From Pleodorina starrii (taxonomy: Eukaryota; Chlorophyta; Chlorophyceae; Chlamydomonadales; Volvocaceae), in contig BRXU01000002.1 in the NCBI GenBank assembly GCA_030267565.1, forward strand, positions 8,437,001 to 8,501,000: a stretch of 64,000 nt of DNA, written 5' to 3'. The translations under genes were made by a program, and so were the position numbers. Shown in pieces: positions 32,908-43,300 of the stretch; the stretch's first letter is position 1, and every line of letters starts with the position of its first letter. The notes beneath the pieces are model-generated. The model was not told the origin of the DNA and did not search any database. It saw only the letters and a list, made by a program, of their open reading frames with translations.

Positions 32908-35900
32908 GCAGCAGCAGTGGCGGCGGGTGCGGCGGTGTCAGCGGCGGGAGCTTGTTGGCGGGCCTCTGCACACGTGCGGAAGCCACCCTGGGGGGCTTCG
33001 GACCCCAGGAGGTCGCAAATGCGCTCTGGGCCCTCGGTGCTTTAGGTCAGTCAGTCAGTCGGTCAGTAATTACTGCAATGCAGACAGATCTAGGCTTATT
33101 TGTCGTTAGGTAGTACGCATGGATGGGAGGCGCATGGGTTTCATGGGGGCGGCGGGGCGGGAGGGAAGGGGATTTACGCGGCGGCGGCGGTGGGACTCAC
33201 GACGGTCTGGGAAATAACGGAGCCGTTGCATTCGTATTCGCGCGCCTCGGAGCCGACGTCAAATGAGATGTTCGTTGCCCGTCGGTCAACGCAAGCACTT
33301 GTCACTACAGTATCTCAGACATACTTTTGGGATACTTTTTGGGAGGGCTGTAATATTTTTCTGAATATCCGGGTCAGGCATCTGCGGGTTTCGCGCGTCG
33401 CAGTGGTACGTACATGACCACATGTATATATGTACCATGGTACCCACGACGGCCATGCAGGCCACCACCCCGGTGAGCCGCTGCTTCGGGGCCTGACTGA
33501 GCGGCTGCGGGGGGTGCTGCCCGAGCTGGCGCCCCAGGGGCTGTCCAACTGCCTGCTGGGGCTGGCGAAGCTGGGCTGGAGCCCGGGGGCGGACTGCCTG
33601 GATGAGGTGACCCGCGGGTCGCTGCCCAAGATGGACGACTTTGAGCCGCAGGTAGGCGGGGGGGGAGGGGCGGGACGGGTGGGGAGGGAATGTACACAGG
33701 GTGCCAGGACAAGATAGGCGAGTACCATGGGTTTTAGGGTTTTAGGGTTTTAACGCATTATTCGGGTTGGGGACCTTCCTTCCTTGCCTTGCGCTCCGCA
33801 TGTGCGGGGCACGTGTGTACGGCAGTGTACCCGGCACGATACATACATGGATAGGATAGAGAGGTGGAAAGAAGGGGGGCGGACGACGACGAGGGTAGGT
33901 ACTGACACTGTGATTCCAACCTTCGTTCCCTGCATCCTCCCGCCCATGCATTAGGTAATAAATATCCCGATCATCACACGGGTGGCTGTAGGCACTGTCC
34001 AACACGCCGTGGTCCCTGGCTCGATTGGGCCACCGCAATGAGCAGCTGCAGGAGGCGGTTTTCCAACAGGTGTGTGCGTGTGTGCGTGTGTGTGTGTTGG
34101 GAGTTCGCACGTAGATACAGTACGTAGTTACAGCTTTCGATCTTTTTGGGCGGGGGGCCCAGCGCGAAGCGCCCGGGGGGCCCCCGCCATGCATGACCGA
34201 ATTCCAAACCCTCAACCCCACGCACCTCGAACCCACCCACCCACCCACCCAGCTATATAGACACCACGCCCGGTTGCCGCCCTTGCCTCCCCCCGCCATC
34301 CAATGTATGCCCTCCGCTGCCCATCCAGGCTCTGAGGCGCATCGCAGACTTTGTTCCGCAGGGCGTCTCCAACCTGGTTTGGGCTGCCGCGACCTTGGGG
34401 CTCGGGCCCGGAGAGGGGGTGGGCGGAGGTGGAGGCGAGGGGGGCAACGGCAGCGAAGGCAGCAATGCCCATCACCAGCAGACTCAGCAGCAGCAGGAGG
34501 AGGCTGGCCTGATGCCCAAGCTCCTGTTGTGCAAGTGCTGTGATTTGGCGGTGACAACACTGCAGGTTGGTTGGTTGGTTGGCTGGTTGGTAGGTAGGTA
34601 GGTACGTAGGTAGGTAGGTAGGTAGGTTTGTATGCTGCGGCGCAACGGAAACAAGATCGACAGATAGATGGCCGGGTGAGAAAATACGGTGCGTGTGAGG
34701 AGTATTAAACACGTTGTGTACTACCGGTAGCTGGACGAAGGGACGGACGGACGGACGGACGGCGCGAAGTTCTGAGCGAGGACGGGTGGGGTGGGTCGGT
34801 GGGGTGGGTCGGTGGGGTGGGTCGGTGGGGTGGGTCGTGGGTCGTGGCTGGGGCCCGCAGCTTCGTACTCCATCACGTCACGCGCCGCGCCGCCGGTGAG
34901 AGGGTTACCGACCGCGACTGGCTTACGTGCGTGTGTGTGGCTACATGTGTCTGTGTGTGTGTTGCGGGTATCTCGTATGTATCCACATTCTATCCCAGCA
35001 AAAGCCCGATCGGAAGGCGCTCAGTCAGTCAGTAGACAGTAGACACCCGCCTGCCTACCTACCTCGGTTACCGGTACCACCCCGCCCGGCAGGATGCTAC
35101 CGTGTGGGTGTCTTTCTATCCATCGGTGGGCTCAACAGCGAGTCACGTACGCGGCCAACAGCAAAGCGGCCAACGAGTGGGTCAATGAGTGGGCCGAAGA
35201 GACACATTCGTTGCCCTCCCTGCGGCCCTATTCTTGGCAGTGCATGGTCATATACGTGCTGCCTTCCGACAAGTGCCCCTGCTGCTACCGTAGTACGTGC
35301 CCGGCGGCCCGGCGGTACTGGAGAATGTCCGCCCCTAATAAACCGACCCCCCGCCCCCCGCCGGCCCATCAGCTCAACAAACCCACCCTGTGGCCCTGCG
35401 ACATACTTGTGTCGATCCCACCCTCAAACCCACCATCAACAAACCCACCCTCGAACCCACCCTCGGCCCCACCCTCGAACCCACCCTCGGCCCCACCCTC
35501 GAACCCACCCTCGGCCCCACCCTCCAGAGCTACACACCCCAGAACCTGTCCAACCTGCTTTGGGCCACCGCCAAGATGGACTACCGCCACCAGCCCCTGC
35601 TGGCGGCAGCGGCCAGCAGGGCAGCAAAGGACCTGCAGGGGGCCGCCAGGAGCCGTAAGCCGGCTGCCGCCGCCGCCGGCGGTGATGGCGGCGGCAGCGG
35701 CGGCGGCGGAACAGGACCTGGCGGAGACCTGCACTCGTGGACGTGGTCCAGCCAGGCCGTGTCCAACATCATCTGGGCCTATGCCACCCTGGGCGTGCAA
35801 CCGGGGGCCGAATTCCTGGGCCAGGTGGGTGCGTGGACAGCAGGTTCGTATGATTGATGCGACGGCACACGCCCAAGGAAGGGCTGATGGAGCCCTGGCT

Positions 35901-38900
35901 GCCCTGCCTCCCTGAGAGTTTGTTGATTGTCCCGCCCTCGAGCAACCCCGTGCACCCACTCTATATGCTGCTGTTGCTCGCCGCCCCCCTATACCGGTAC
36001 ACCGACCCCCCATACACCGGCCCCCATACGTACGTACCGCCCCCGCCCCCTCCCCCGCAGGTGTGTCGTCACGTGTCGTGTTGCGCCCCCAGCTACAGGT
36101 GGCAGGAGCTGGCCAACACGGCCTGGGCCCTGGCCACCCTGGGGCACCGGGACACGTCGGCGCTGGCGGCGGTGGAGGAGGAGGTGGTGGCCAGGATGAG
36201 GAAGGCGGCGGCATCGAGCAGCAGCAGCGGCAATAATGATGGCGTTGGTTTGCAGCAGCAGCAGCAGCAGCAGCAGCCCGGCGGGTACGTGAGCAATGTT
36301 GGGTGGACATGACATGACCGACATGGATGATTCCAGGGCTCCGTCCTACCTCCTGTCTGTCTTTCTGTTGAGTTACCCACAGTACCACAACCCCTACGCA
36401 ACTGCGACATATGTATGTGTATGTGGCCTCACTTTAGTGTGTGATGTGTTGCGTAGAACTGTAACGCCCCTGCCTGGTTCGTTCGTTCGTTCGTTCGTTC
36501 GTGTGTCAACCATTCGAACCAACACGCGCCATCCATTCACCTTCACCTCCTCACCTCCTCCCGCCATCCGTCTGCTGACGATCTACGGTATCCCGTATAT
36601 ATGTATCCTCACACACCCCGACGCAGGGCGGTTGCTGTGCAACCAGCTGACGTGTCCATGCTGCTGTGGGCCTACGCCGCCCTGCAGCACCCAGCCCCGG
36701 GTCTCTTTGCGTCGCTACTGCCCAGCCTCACACAGCGCCAGAACCTCGCCCACACCACCGACGCCGAACTCATCAACATCCTCTGGGCGACCGCCACACT
36801 CAAGGCACACGACGATCAGTCCCTGGATACCATCGCAGAGCACATCCGGACACACCGCCTGTCGCACCTGCAGCCGCGCCAGGTAGCCGAGATCGCCTGG
36901 GCGTATGGGGAGCTGCGCCACGCGCATAAGGCCCTGTTCGACGGGCTGGTTTCCCGTGCGGCGGCAGCGTCGCTGCTGTCGAGCCCCGCTGCCGCCGCCG
37001 CCGCCGCCGCCGCGGGGTCGATTATGGCCATCAGCAGGAGCAGTGAGGCCACGAGGCTGCAGCGCCTCGCCAGGCTGTGCTGCGCCGCCGGCATCTTTGG
37101 ATGGCGCTATCCCGCACTGCTGGACGCTGTGACGGAGAGCTTTACCACCTTCTCCCGCAGCAGCAGCAGCAGCGGCAGGAGCAGCGGCAGCAGCCATGGC
37201 TCGCACCCGCGACGGGCCCTGGCTGACAGCGGCGGCTCGAGCACAGCAGCAGGGGTGTACACCGCCCCCTGCACTGCGGCGGTGGAGACCGACAGCAGCA
37301 GCAGCAGCAGCGGCAGCAGCAGGCGGGCAGCGCAACGGCGGCTGGCGGTGGTGGCGGTGGGGCTGGCCTGGTCCCTGAGCCTGGTGGGAGGCTGCAGTCC
37401 GGAGATGTGGGGGCACCTGATGGGGCTGCTGCTGCTGGGGCCGACGGCGGGGATGGGGGAGGAGGAGCAGGAGGGCGGTGGTGGTGGTCGTGTGCCAGAT
37501 GAGGTGCTGCCGGATGAGGTGCTGCGGCGGCTGTACCAGGTACGAGGGGCCGGCCGGCACAGGGATGGGATGGGATATGTGACGACGCACAGGGGGGCGT
37601 GCGTATGTGTGTGTTGGGAGGGAGGGGGGCGGGAGAGGCGAGTGGAAGGGGAGGGAAGGGGAGGGGAGAAGGGGCGGTGCACTGGGCAGTTGGGGTGGCT
37701 TGATCGATGCACGATCGATCGAGGATTGATGGTGGCTGAAACGGCAGCAGAACGCAACGTACGGTTTGCTCGATGCACGGCCTGCTGTGTACGTATACTG
37801 TGACCAACAAGAAAGAGGAGGGGCGACTAGTCGTCGTATCCATTTGACTTCCAGGGACGACGGCCATCATCGATGTGTAGGCTTGCCTCGCTTCCATCTG
37901 TGCTCAGTTCCCGGCAGAGCGAGCTTGGGTGTGAGTACAACACATGCCTCCCCGCACCATGGACCCGCCCCCCGCTGATGTACATTCAAGCATATCCGTT
38001 CTATTCATCTATTGGGTATGTACATCACTCGCCGACCCGGATTCCGTCTTTCCGCGCCTGTTCCTCCACCATTCGCGGCCATGTGTGCAGACCTACCTGC
38101 ACGTCCAGCTGGCCTACCCCACCGCTGCTGCCGCACTGGCCCCTGGACCGCCGGGGCTGCTGCACCGTGCGGCCGAGGTGTGGCGCCAGAGCACCAAGTG
38201 GGGCGCCCAGGTGTCGTACTTCCAGCGGGAGGTTTCGGAGGCGCTCAACGGACTGGGACTGAGCCACACGGTCGAGGTGGGTGGGGGACGTGGGAGGGAG
38301 GGAGAGGGGGGGGGGAGGATGTGCGTGTGTGTGGGTTTGCACTGCTGCGTGATGCCTGCAGCGTTTTTAGTTGGTGGTATGCAACCGTCCATCCCATCCC
38401 ATCCCATGCATATGTTTGTCGGCGTGCATCGCCTTTCTAGACTTCATATATATGGGCCAATACGGTACATGCACGTTCTGGATGGATTTATCAATCTGGA
38501 CACGAAACTGGAAACTGCAGTGCTAGCTATGGCAAAAGGCTTCCGTAGTCTCAACCTGACCAAGCAGCGCGGCTTCATCAGAACAGGCAGTGGGCAAAAC
38601 CACGGTATTGGGCCAGCCAGGCAAGTCAGGCCAGGCAAGTCAGGCCAGGCCAGGCAGCTACCTGTGATGCCCTTGCCTTCCATCAGAACGCGTCTTCCAA
38701 CCTCCACTCCCAGGCAGCAGGCCGGGCTCGCCTCCCCCTCTCCCCACCCGCCCTTGCTCGTCCTCCCGCAGCGGCTCCTGGATGACGGGGATTTCTCCAT
38801 CGACCTGGCCGTAGAGGTGGAGGTGAAGGTGGAGCTGGAGGTGGAGCAGCACTTCCTCCGCATCGCAGTTGAGGCTGACGGGCCCTGGCACTTCACGTCC

Positions 38901-39146
38901 AACAGCCGCCAGCCGCTGGGAACCACCCTGTGCCGCCGCCGCTGCCTGGAGGCGCGCGGATGGGTGGTGGTGAGTGTGCCGTACTGGCGCTGGTACCAGC
39001 GCCCGGACATGAGCCCCGCGGAACGCGACGAGTTGTTGCTGGAGCTGTTTCGGGAGGCGGGGCTGGGGGAGGTGCTGGCGGTGGCGGCTAGAAGAAAGCC
39101 AGCAGCAGCAGCAGCAGCGGCTGCCCGACAGCAGCAGCGCACGTGA
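30795..39146 (+). CDS. Paralog A: OPR/HPR-like helical-repeat protein with C-terminal RAP domain
   Basis: Predicted organelle RNA-binding factor (RNA stability, processing or translation). Twelve exons: 30795-30924, 31317-32149, 32257-32404, 32707-33045, 33461-33651, 33992-34069, 34329-34565, 35528-35824, 36061-36284, 36627-37539, 38091-38276 and 38772-39146 (TGA); 1316 residues, GT-AG introns, phases close. Exon 2 is low-complexity (Ala, Ser, Gly, Arg). Then come HVNVATALHRLGSCGLQ and about twelve repeats of the type PQEVANALWALGALG/LSNLLWATAKM/ELANTAWALATLG, spaced about 36-40 residues and interrupted by Gly, Gln and an 11-His tract (32827-32862). The RAP domain occupies about residues 1222-1275 (IAVEADGPWHF, SRQPLGTTLCRRRCLEARGW, VVSVPYWRWY). 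The start is the weakest point: the short exon 1 is only a moderate transit peptide, and upstream ATGs exist. The repeats lack the classical PPPEW of OPR, so HPR/FASTK-like is an alternative class. Poly(A) candidate at 39377. Confidence 0.85.
33730..33752. repeat. Interstitial telomere-like repeat (TTTTAGGG)2-3
   Basis: GGGTTTTAGGGTTTTAGGGT plus TTTAA, in the intron after exon 5 of paralog A. Confidence 0.9.
34143..34190 (+). repeat. Dispersed GC-rich hairpin element
   Basis: TTTTTGGGCGGGGGGCCCAG, then CGCGAAGCGCCC, then GGGGGGCCCCCGCC. It matches the reverse complement of 19584-19632 over about 45 bases, in an intron of paralog A. Confidence 0.8.
34566..34628. repeat. (GGTT)n/(GGTA)n tract
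   Basis: Tetranucleotide repeat starting exactly at the donor of an intron in paralog A; the donor GT is the first repeat unit. Confidence 0.9.
35453..35524 (+). repeat. 24-bp tandem repeat, three perfect copies, open in the frame of the next exon
   Basis: Unit GAACCCACCCTCGGCCCCAC+CCTC at 35453, 35477 and 35501, ending three bases before the acceptor of paralog A exon 8. Read in the frame of that exon it encodes the octapeptide EPTLGPTL repeatedly. Confidence 0.9.
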
Positions 39147-40389
39147 GCACCAAGAGTCGCACGGAAATTAGAAGTAAGCGGCTCCTGCTGTTTTGTACAA
39201 GCGGCTCCTGATGTTTGACGGAACCTAGATGTACGGTATGCGAGCGGCTCCTGTTGTTTTGCGGCAATGCGGCAGTGTGTCGCGCACTGGCGTTTGACAT
39301 AAGGATGCCAGACAGTGCATGGCGTCTGGGTTACGCACAGCAGCATGCAGTAGCATAGATGGTGATCTTTTCGAGCTGTAAGAAACATGGCGTGTACCTT
39401 CATTAAGCTCGCTGGAGGTGCCAACGTTGTCTACTCGCTCATCACGCACGCCGGCATGCATGGACCCTGGGGTGACACGGAATGAATTGGCCCGAGCCGC
39501 CCCGCCCCCCCTCCTCCCATGCGGGTTCTTGGGGCGCGACAGGCTAGGGCCGGGTAGAAAAGGCACAAAAGGCGGCTCGTGCGACGAAGTGTCGCGGGTA
39601 GGTGTGGGAGCGCTGCCACGGGTGGCTGCCGTTGCGACGGGGCCTGCGGCAAGCTCTGCCTCTCCCTCCGTCGACCCAGCACGCAGCTTCAAAGCCTCAA
39701 GGTGGCCGCCACAGGGTGGTCGTGTAGGGTCGTGTTCCACATCTACTACTTCCAACTGACCAATACCGGTAGACCAGCACCTCCCATCTTCCCCCCGGAT
39801 GCAATTACGGCAGCGGCCATAACGGTTGCTCGCTGCTGTAAACCCCCAAGGGGAGGGGAATACTTGCACACGATGAAACCGCCACTGGCAGCTCTGAGCC
39901 CCCTTCCCCCCCCCCCAAGCATCCCTTCCTCCCGCCGGAGCTCACAGCGCCTCGGCCTCCAACTGCAGTCCGTGCAAGGAGCAAGTCTTGGGAGGAAATT
40001 CCTCAAATACGGGCCGGACTTGACCTGGTTTGCTGACCGCAAAGCAAGCCTGTGAGAAAGGTAAACCCTCTGGTTTTTTCTTCCGTACGATTGCTTTTCG
40101 TACGGTACTTTGAAAATGTTTCAAGTTCGGTTGAATATTAATATGTACACATCAACTGAACCTTTGCAAAATACTAATTCAAAAGCTGTTGATCTTCGAT
40201 GTTGATGGACTGCTTTTCGGTACGGCTTAAAGCCGGCCGGTTTCCTGTAAACCAAAGCTGTAAACTCTCTTCATTAATAAACATATGAGCATTTGATCAG
40301 GATGCTTTTAAGAACAGGTCCTCGCGTTGCGCGGTGTTGCGTACGGCCCAAGCTGTGGCAACGGGTTTGCGGATGCTAAGAACCAGCCG
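39147..40389. other. Intergenic region between paralogs A and B
   Basis: 3' flank of A (TGTAA at 39377 and 39837) and an AT-rich promoter-side stretch (about 40070-40310) before B. A 113-codon frame at 39418-39759 has no features and an equally open antisense frame; I do not call it. Confidence 0.5.
39377..39381 (+). terminator. TGTAA polyadenylation signal candidate (paralog A)
   Basis: 231 bases after the paralog A stop codon, a typical 3' UTR length for these algae. Confidence 0.55.
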
Positions 40390-43300
40390 ATGGCCCATAA
40401 GAATTTCCAAGGCACGTCGCCGCTGGCTTCCAGCCGAGGGTGGCGTTGCGTGCAGCCAGCTCTACCCCAATTTGCAGCACGGCGGTTAGGCAGGGCAACC
40501 GCGGAAACGCTGACCACACACCCCACGGGAAGCCCCGCTGCATCTCTCTTTCCCTGCTGCGCAAGCTCCTTCGGGCTTCCTCGCTTTCCCGGGGCATCGA
40601 ACTCTGCTCATGGAAAGAGGGCGGCTTTAAATGGTAAGTCGTCAGAATGGTATGCCGGTCTGCCCGTCTGAGGGATGGGAGAGCTCTGATAAGGCTCTTG
40701 GTCGCACTGGCCGTTACTCTGCGCGCTGCTAATGGCTCACATTACTCCGCGCCCTCGGGGCAGGCACCACCACATGAGCCATTCCGAAACCCATCACCGA
40801 CCAGTGTCACCATCCGAATCATGCCACTGCTCGCTCGTTGTCGCCCACACGTACGCAAGAAGGTGGTCTCGGAGCTCGACAACGGCGCACTTCTGTCTGC
40901 AACCACAGCAGTCTCCGCAGCAGCAGCTGCAGCAGCAATGGCACAGGCCATCCAAAGCCATCAGCCCCAGCAACCACACACGCTGGCCGCCGGCTGCAAG
41001 CAGGGGCTCAGCGGGCAGGCCTCCAAGCTCGCCGCCAGCCTGACCGCACCGGCCAGGGCTTCCGTCCATCCGAAGCGGCAACACCGGTACCCGAGGAGCA
41101 AAGGGCTGAGAGCAGCGGCAGCGGTAGCAGCAGCGGCAACGGCAGCAGCAGCAGCAGCGGTGGCTCGCCACGGTCGTCGTCCTCGGCGGGTACACCCCGC
41201 TCGGGGCAACGGAGCGGCGCGCGTCGTCCGGGCGACCCGCCGGTGGTCACAGCAGCAGCGGCAGCGGCGGCGGCGGTGGCGGCAGAGGTGGAGGCAACAG
41301 CAGCTTCGGAGGTGACAGCAGTGACGGCGGTGGCAATAGCAGCGGCCCCTGGACATCGTCATCGTCATCGTCATCATCATGGTGATACTCATGTCGGCGG
41401 CGGTGGCAGCAACCGGGGCAGCCACAGGACGGATTGGGGTGACGTCGTGACTGCTGGCTCCGTTGATACAAGCCTTGGTACAAGCCCTGGTGCAAGCTTT
41501 GGCCACGACAGTCGCCGGAGCTCGCACCGTCCCGACGCTGATGGCAGTGGTGGAGGGAGAGGTGGAGGGAGAGGGTGGAGTGGGCAGGGCCGCCGCGGTG
41601 GCGGTGGCGGCGGCGGCGGCGGGGCCGCTGCCTCTCGGACTGCTGCCGCCGAGCCGCGGCGCATCAACCAGGCCATTGTGGCGGCGGGCAGCCGGCGGCG
41701 CCCCGAGGAGATATTGCGGGTGGGTGAGTGGGTCGGGCCTGGATGTGGTGCAGGGCATGTGTTTCAGGGCAGGCTACCAGTTTCTGCCCGCACACGCATT
41801 TTGCGTCCATCGGTTTTACTGCCGGTTCCCTGCGCAGGCGCCATGGGTGGTGGTGTCCAGCCAGCCACTTAGGGTTTGGTACCTCGCCCGCCTAGACCGG
41901 TTTATGTTGAATGTAATAATAATGTCATGTGTCGATGTGTGTGCATGTCGGTTGCAGGTGGTTGAGCAGTACGGCGGGCAGTTTAACCACGTGAACGTGG
42001 CGACTGCGCTGCACCGGCTGGGCTCCTGCGGGCTGCAGCCGGGCAGCTTGGAGCTGCGGCAGCTGCTGGCCGACCCGCGGGTCGGCAAGTTGTTGCGGCT
42101 GGCGGGTACGCACGCACCCGGACGCGCAGGTCCCCAGCAAAACCGACATCTGTCGTTTTTGCTGTGCCGCTTTTGTGGTGTGTGATGGCCTGATGCTGCT
42201 GTGCTAACTCCCTCGTAGTCTACCGCCTGTTAATAGGTGTTATATTAGGTCAGGTTGCTGACGGAAACTGGATTGCCTGCGTGGCCACTGGCAGGGGCAG
42301 GCAGTGCACCCACATGAGTTGGCACATGAGCTGGCACATGACGCACTGCTCCCCACCCTCCTTTCCGTACGCTGTACAACACATTGTACACACGTCGGCT
42401 GTATCGTCCAGAGCAGCACATGTCCTCCTTCGCCGGCCACGAGGCGGTCAACTGTCTCTGGGCGCTTGCCAAATTAGGCTACCACCACCACCACCAGCAC
42501 AGGCCTGGCGGTGGCGAGCAGCAGGCAGACGTGCACGGTGGCAGCGGTGGTGAGAATGGCGGTGACAATGGCAGGGGCTGCAGCGGCGGCGACGTCTTGC
42601 TTGAGGGACTGAGCGCTCAGGTGGCTGCGTCGCTGCAAGATGACTTCTCATCAGAGGCCGTGGCGAAATCCCTCTGGGCTCTGGGGCGGCTGGGGCACCA
42701 CCCCGGCGAGTCTCTGCTCCGTGGCCTGGTCGGGCGGCTGCTTGCGGTGCTGCCGGCAGCCCGGCCCCAGGAGGTGTCCAACTGCCTGCTGGGGCTGGCC
42801 AAGCTGGGCTGGAGCCCGGGGGCGGACTGCCTGGACCGAGTGACCCGCGGGTCGGTGGCCAAGATACGCGAGTTCAAGCCGCAGGTGCGTGCGTGGAGGG
42901 GATAAGGAGGCAGGCATGGGGGCATGGGGGCGGAGGGGCAGAAAGACGGGCGGAGGGGAGGTGAATTAACGATTGACAAGCAGCGGACTGGCAGTTGTGG
43001 GTTGGCAGCTGCGGATCAGGTGTGGTTTGATACATGACGACGTAAAATTGGCTTCCAACAGAACAGACAACCGAAGCCCTTTCATCCCAGCTCGGATAGA
43101 TCCCGGCACCGCCGCGTTCTGCAAGTAGTGCCATCATTCCTGCGGGAGCCGGCATGCCGGCTTTGTCATACCTATCATACGGTGCACGTCTGAATCCATC
43201 CAGGCTTTATCCAGCCATCCATCCAGGGGCGGAGGGAGAGTGTGCCTGGGATGACTGCAGCGGAAACGAACTGCTGTCGGTCAACCTGTATGAAGTATGA

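Noticed and set aside
33100..33417. 105-codon frame between exons 4 and 5 of paralog A
   Set aside because: Lies in an intron whose removal restores the exact junction seen without an intron in paralog B.
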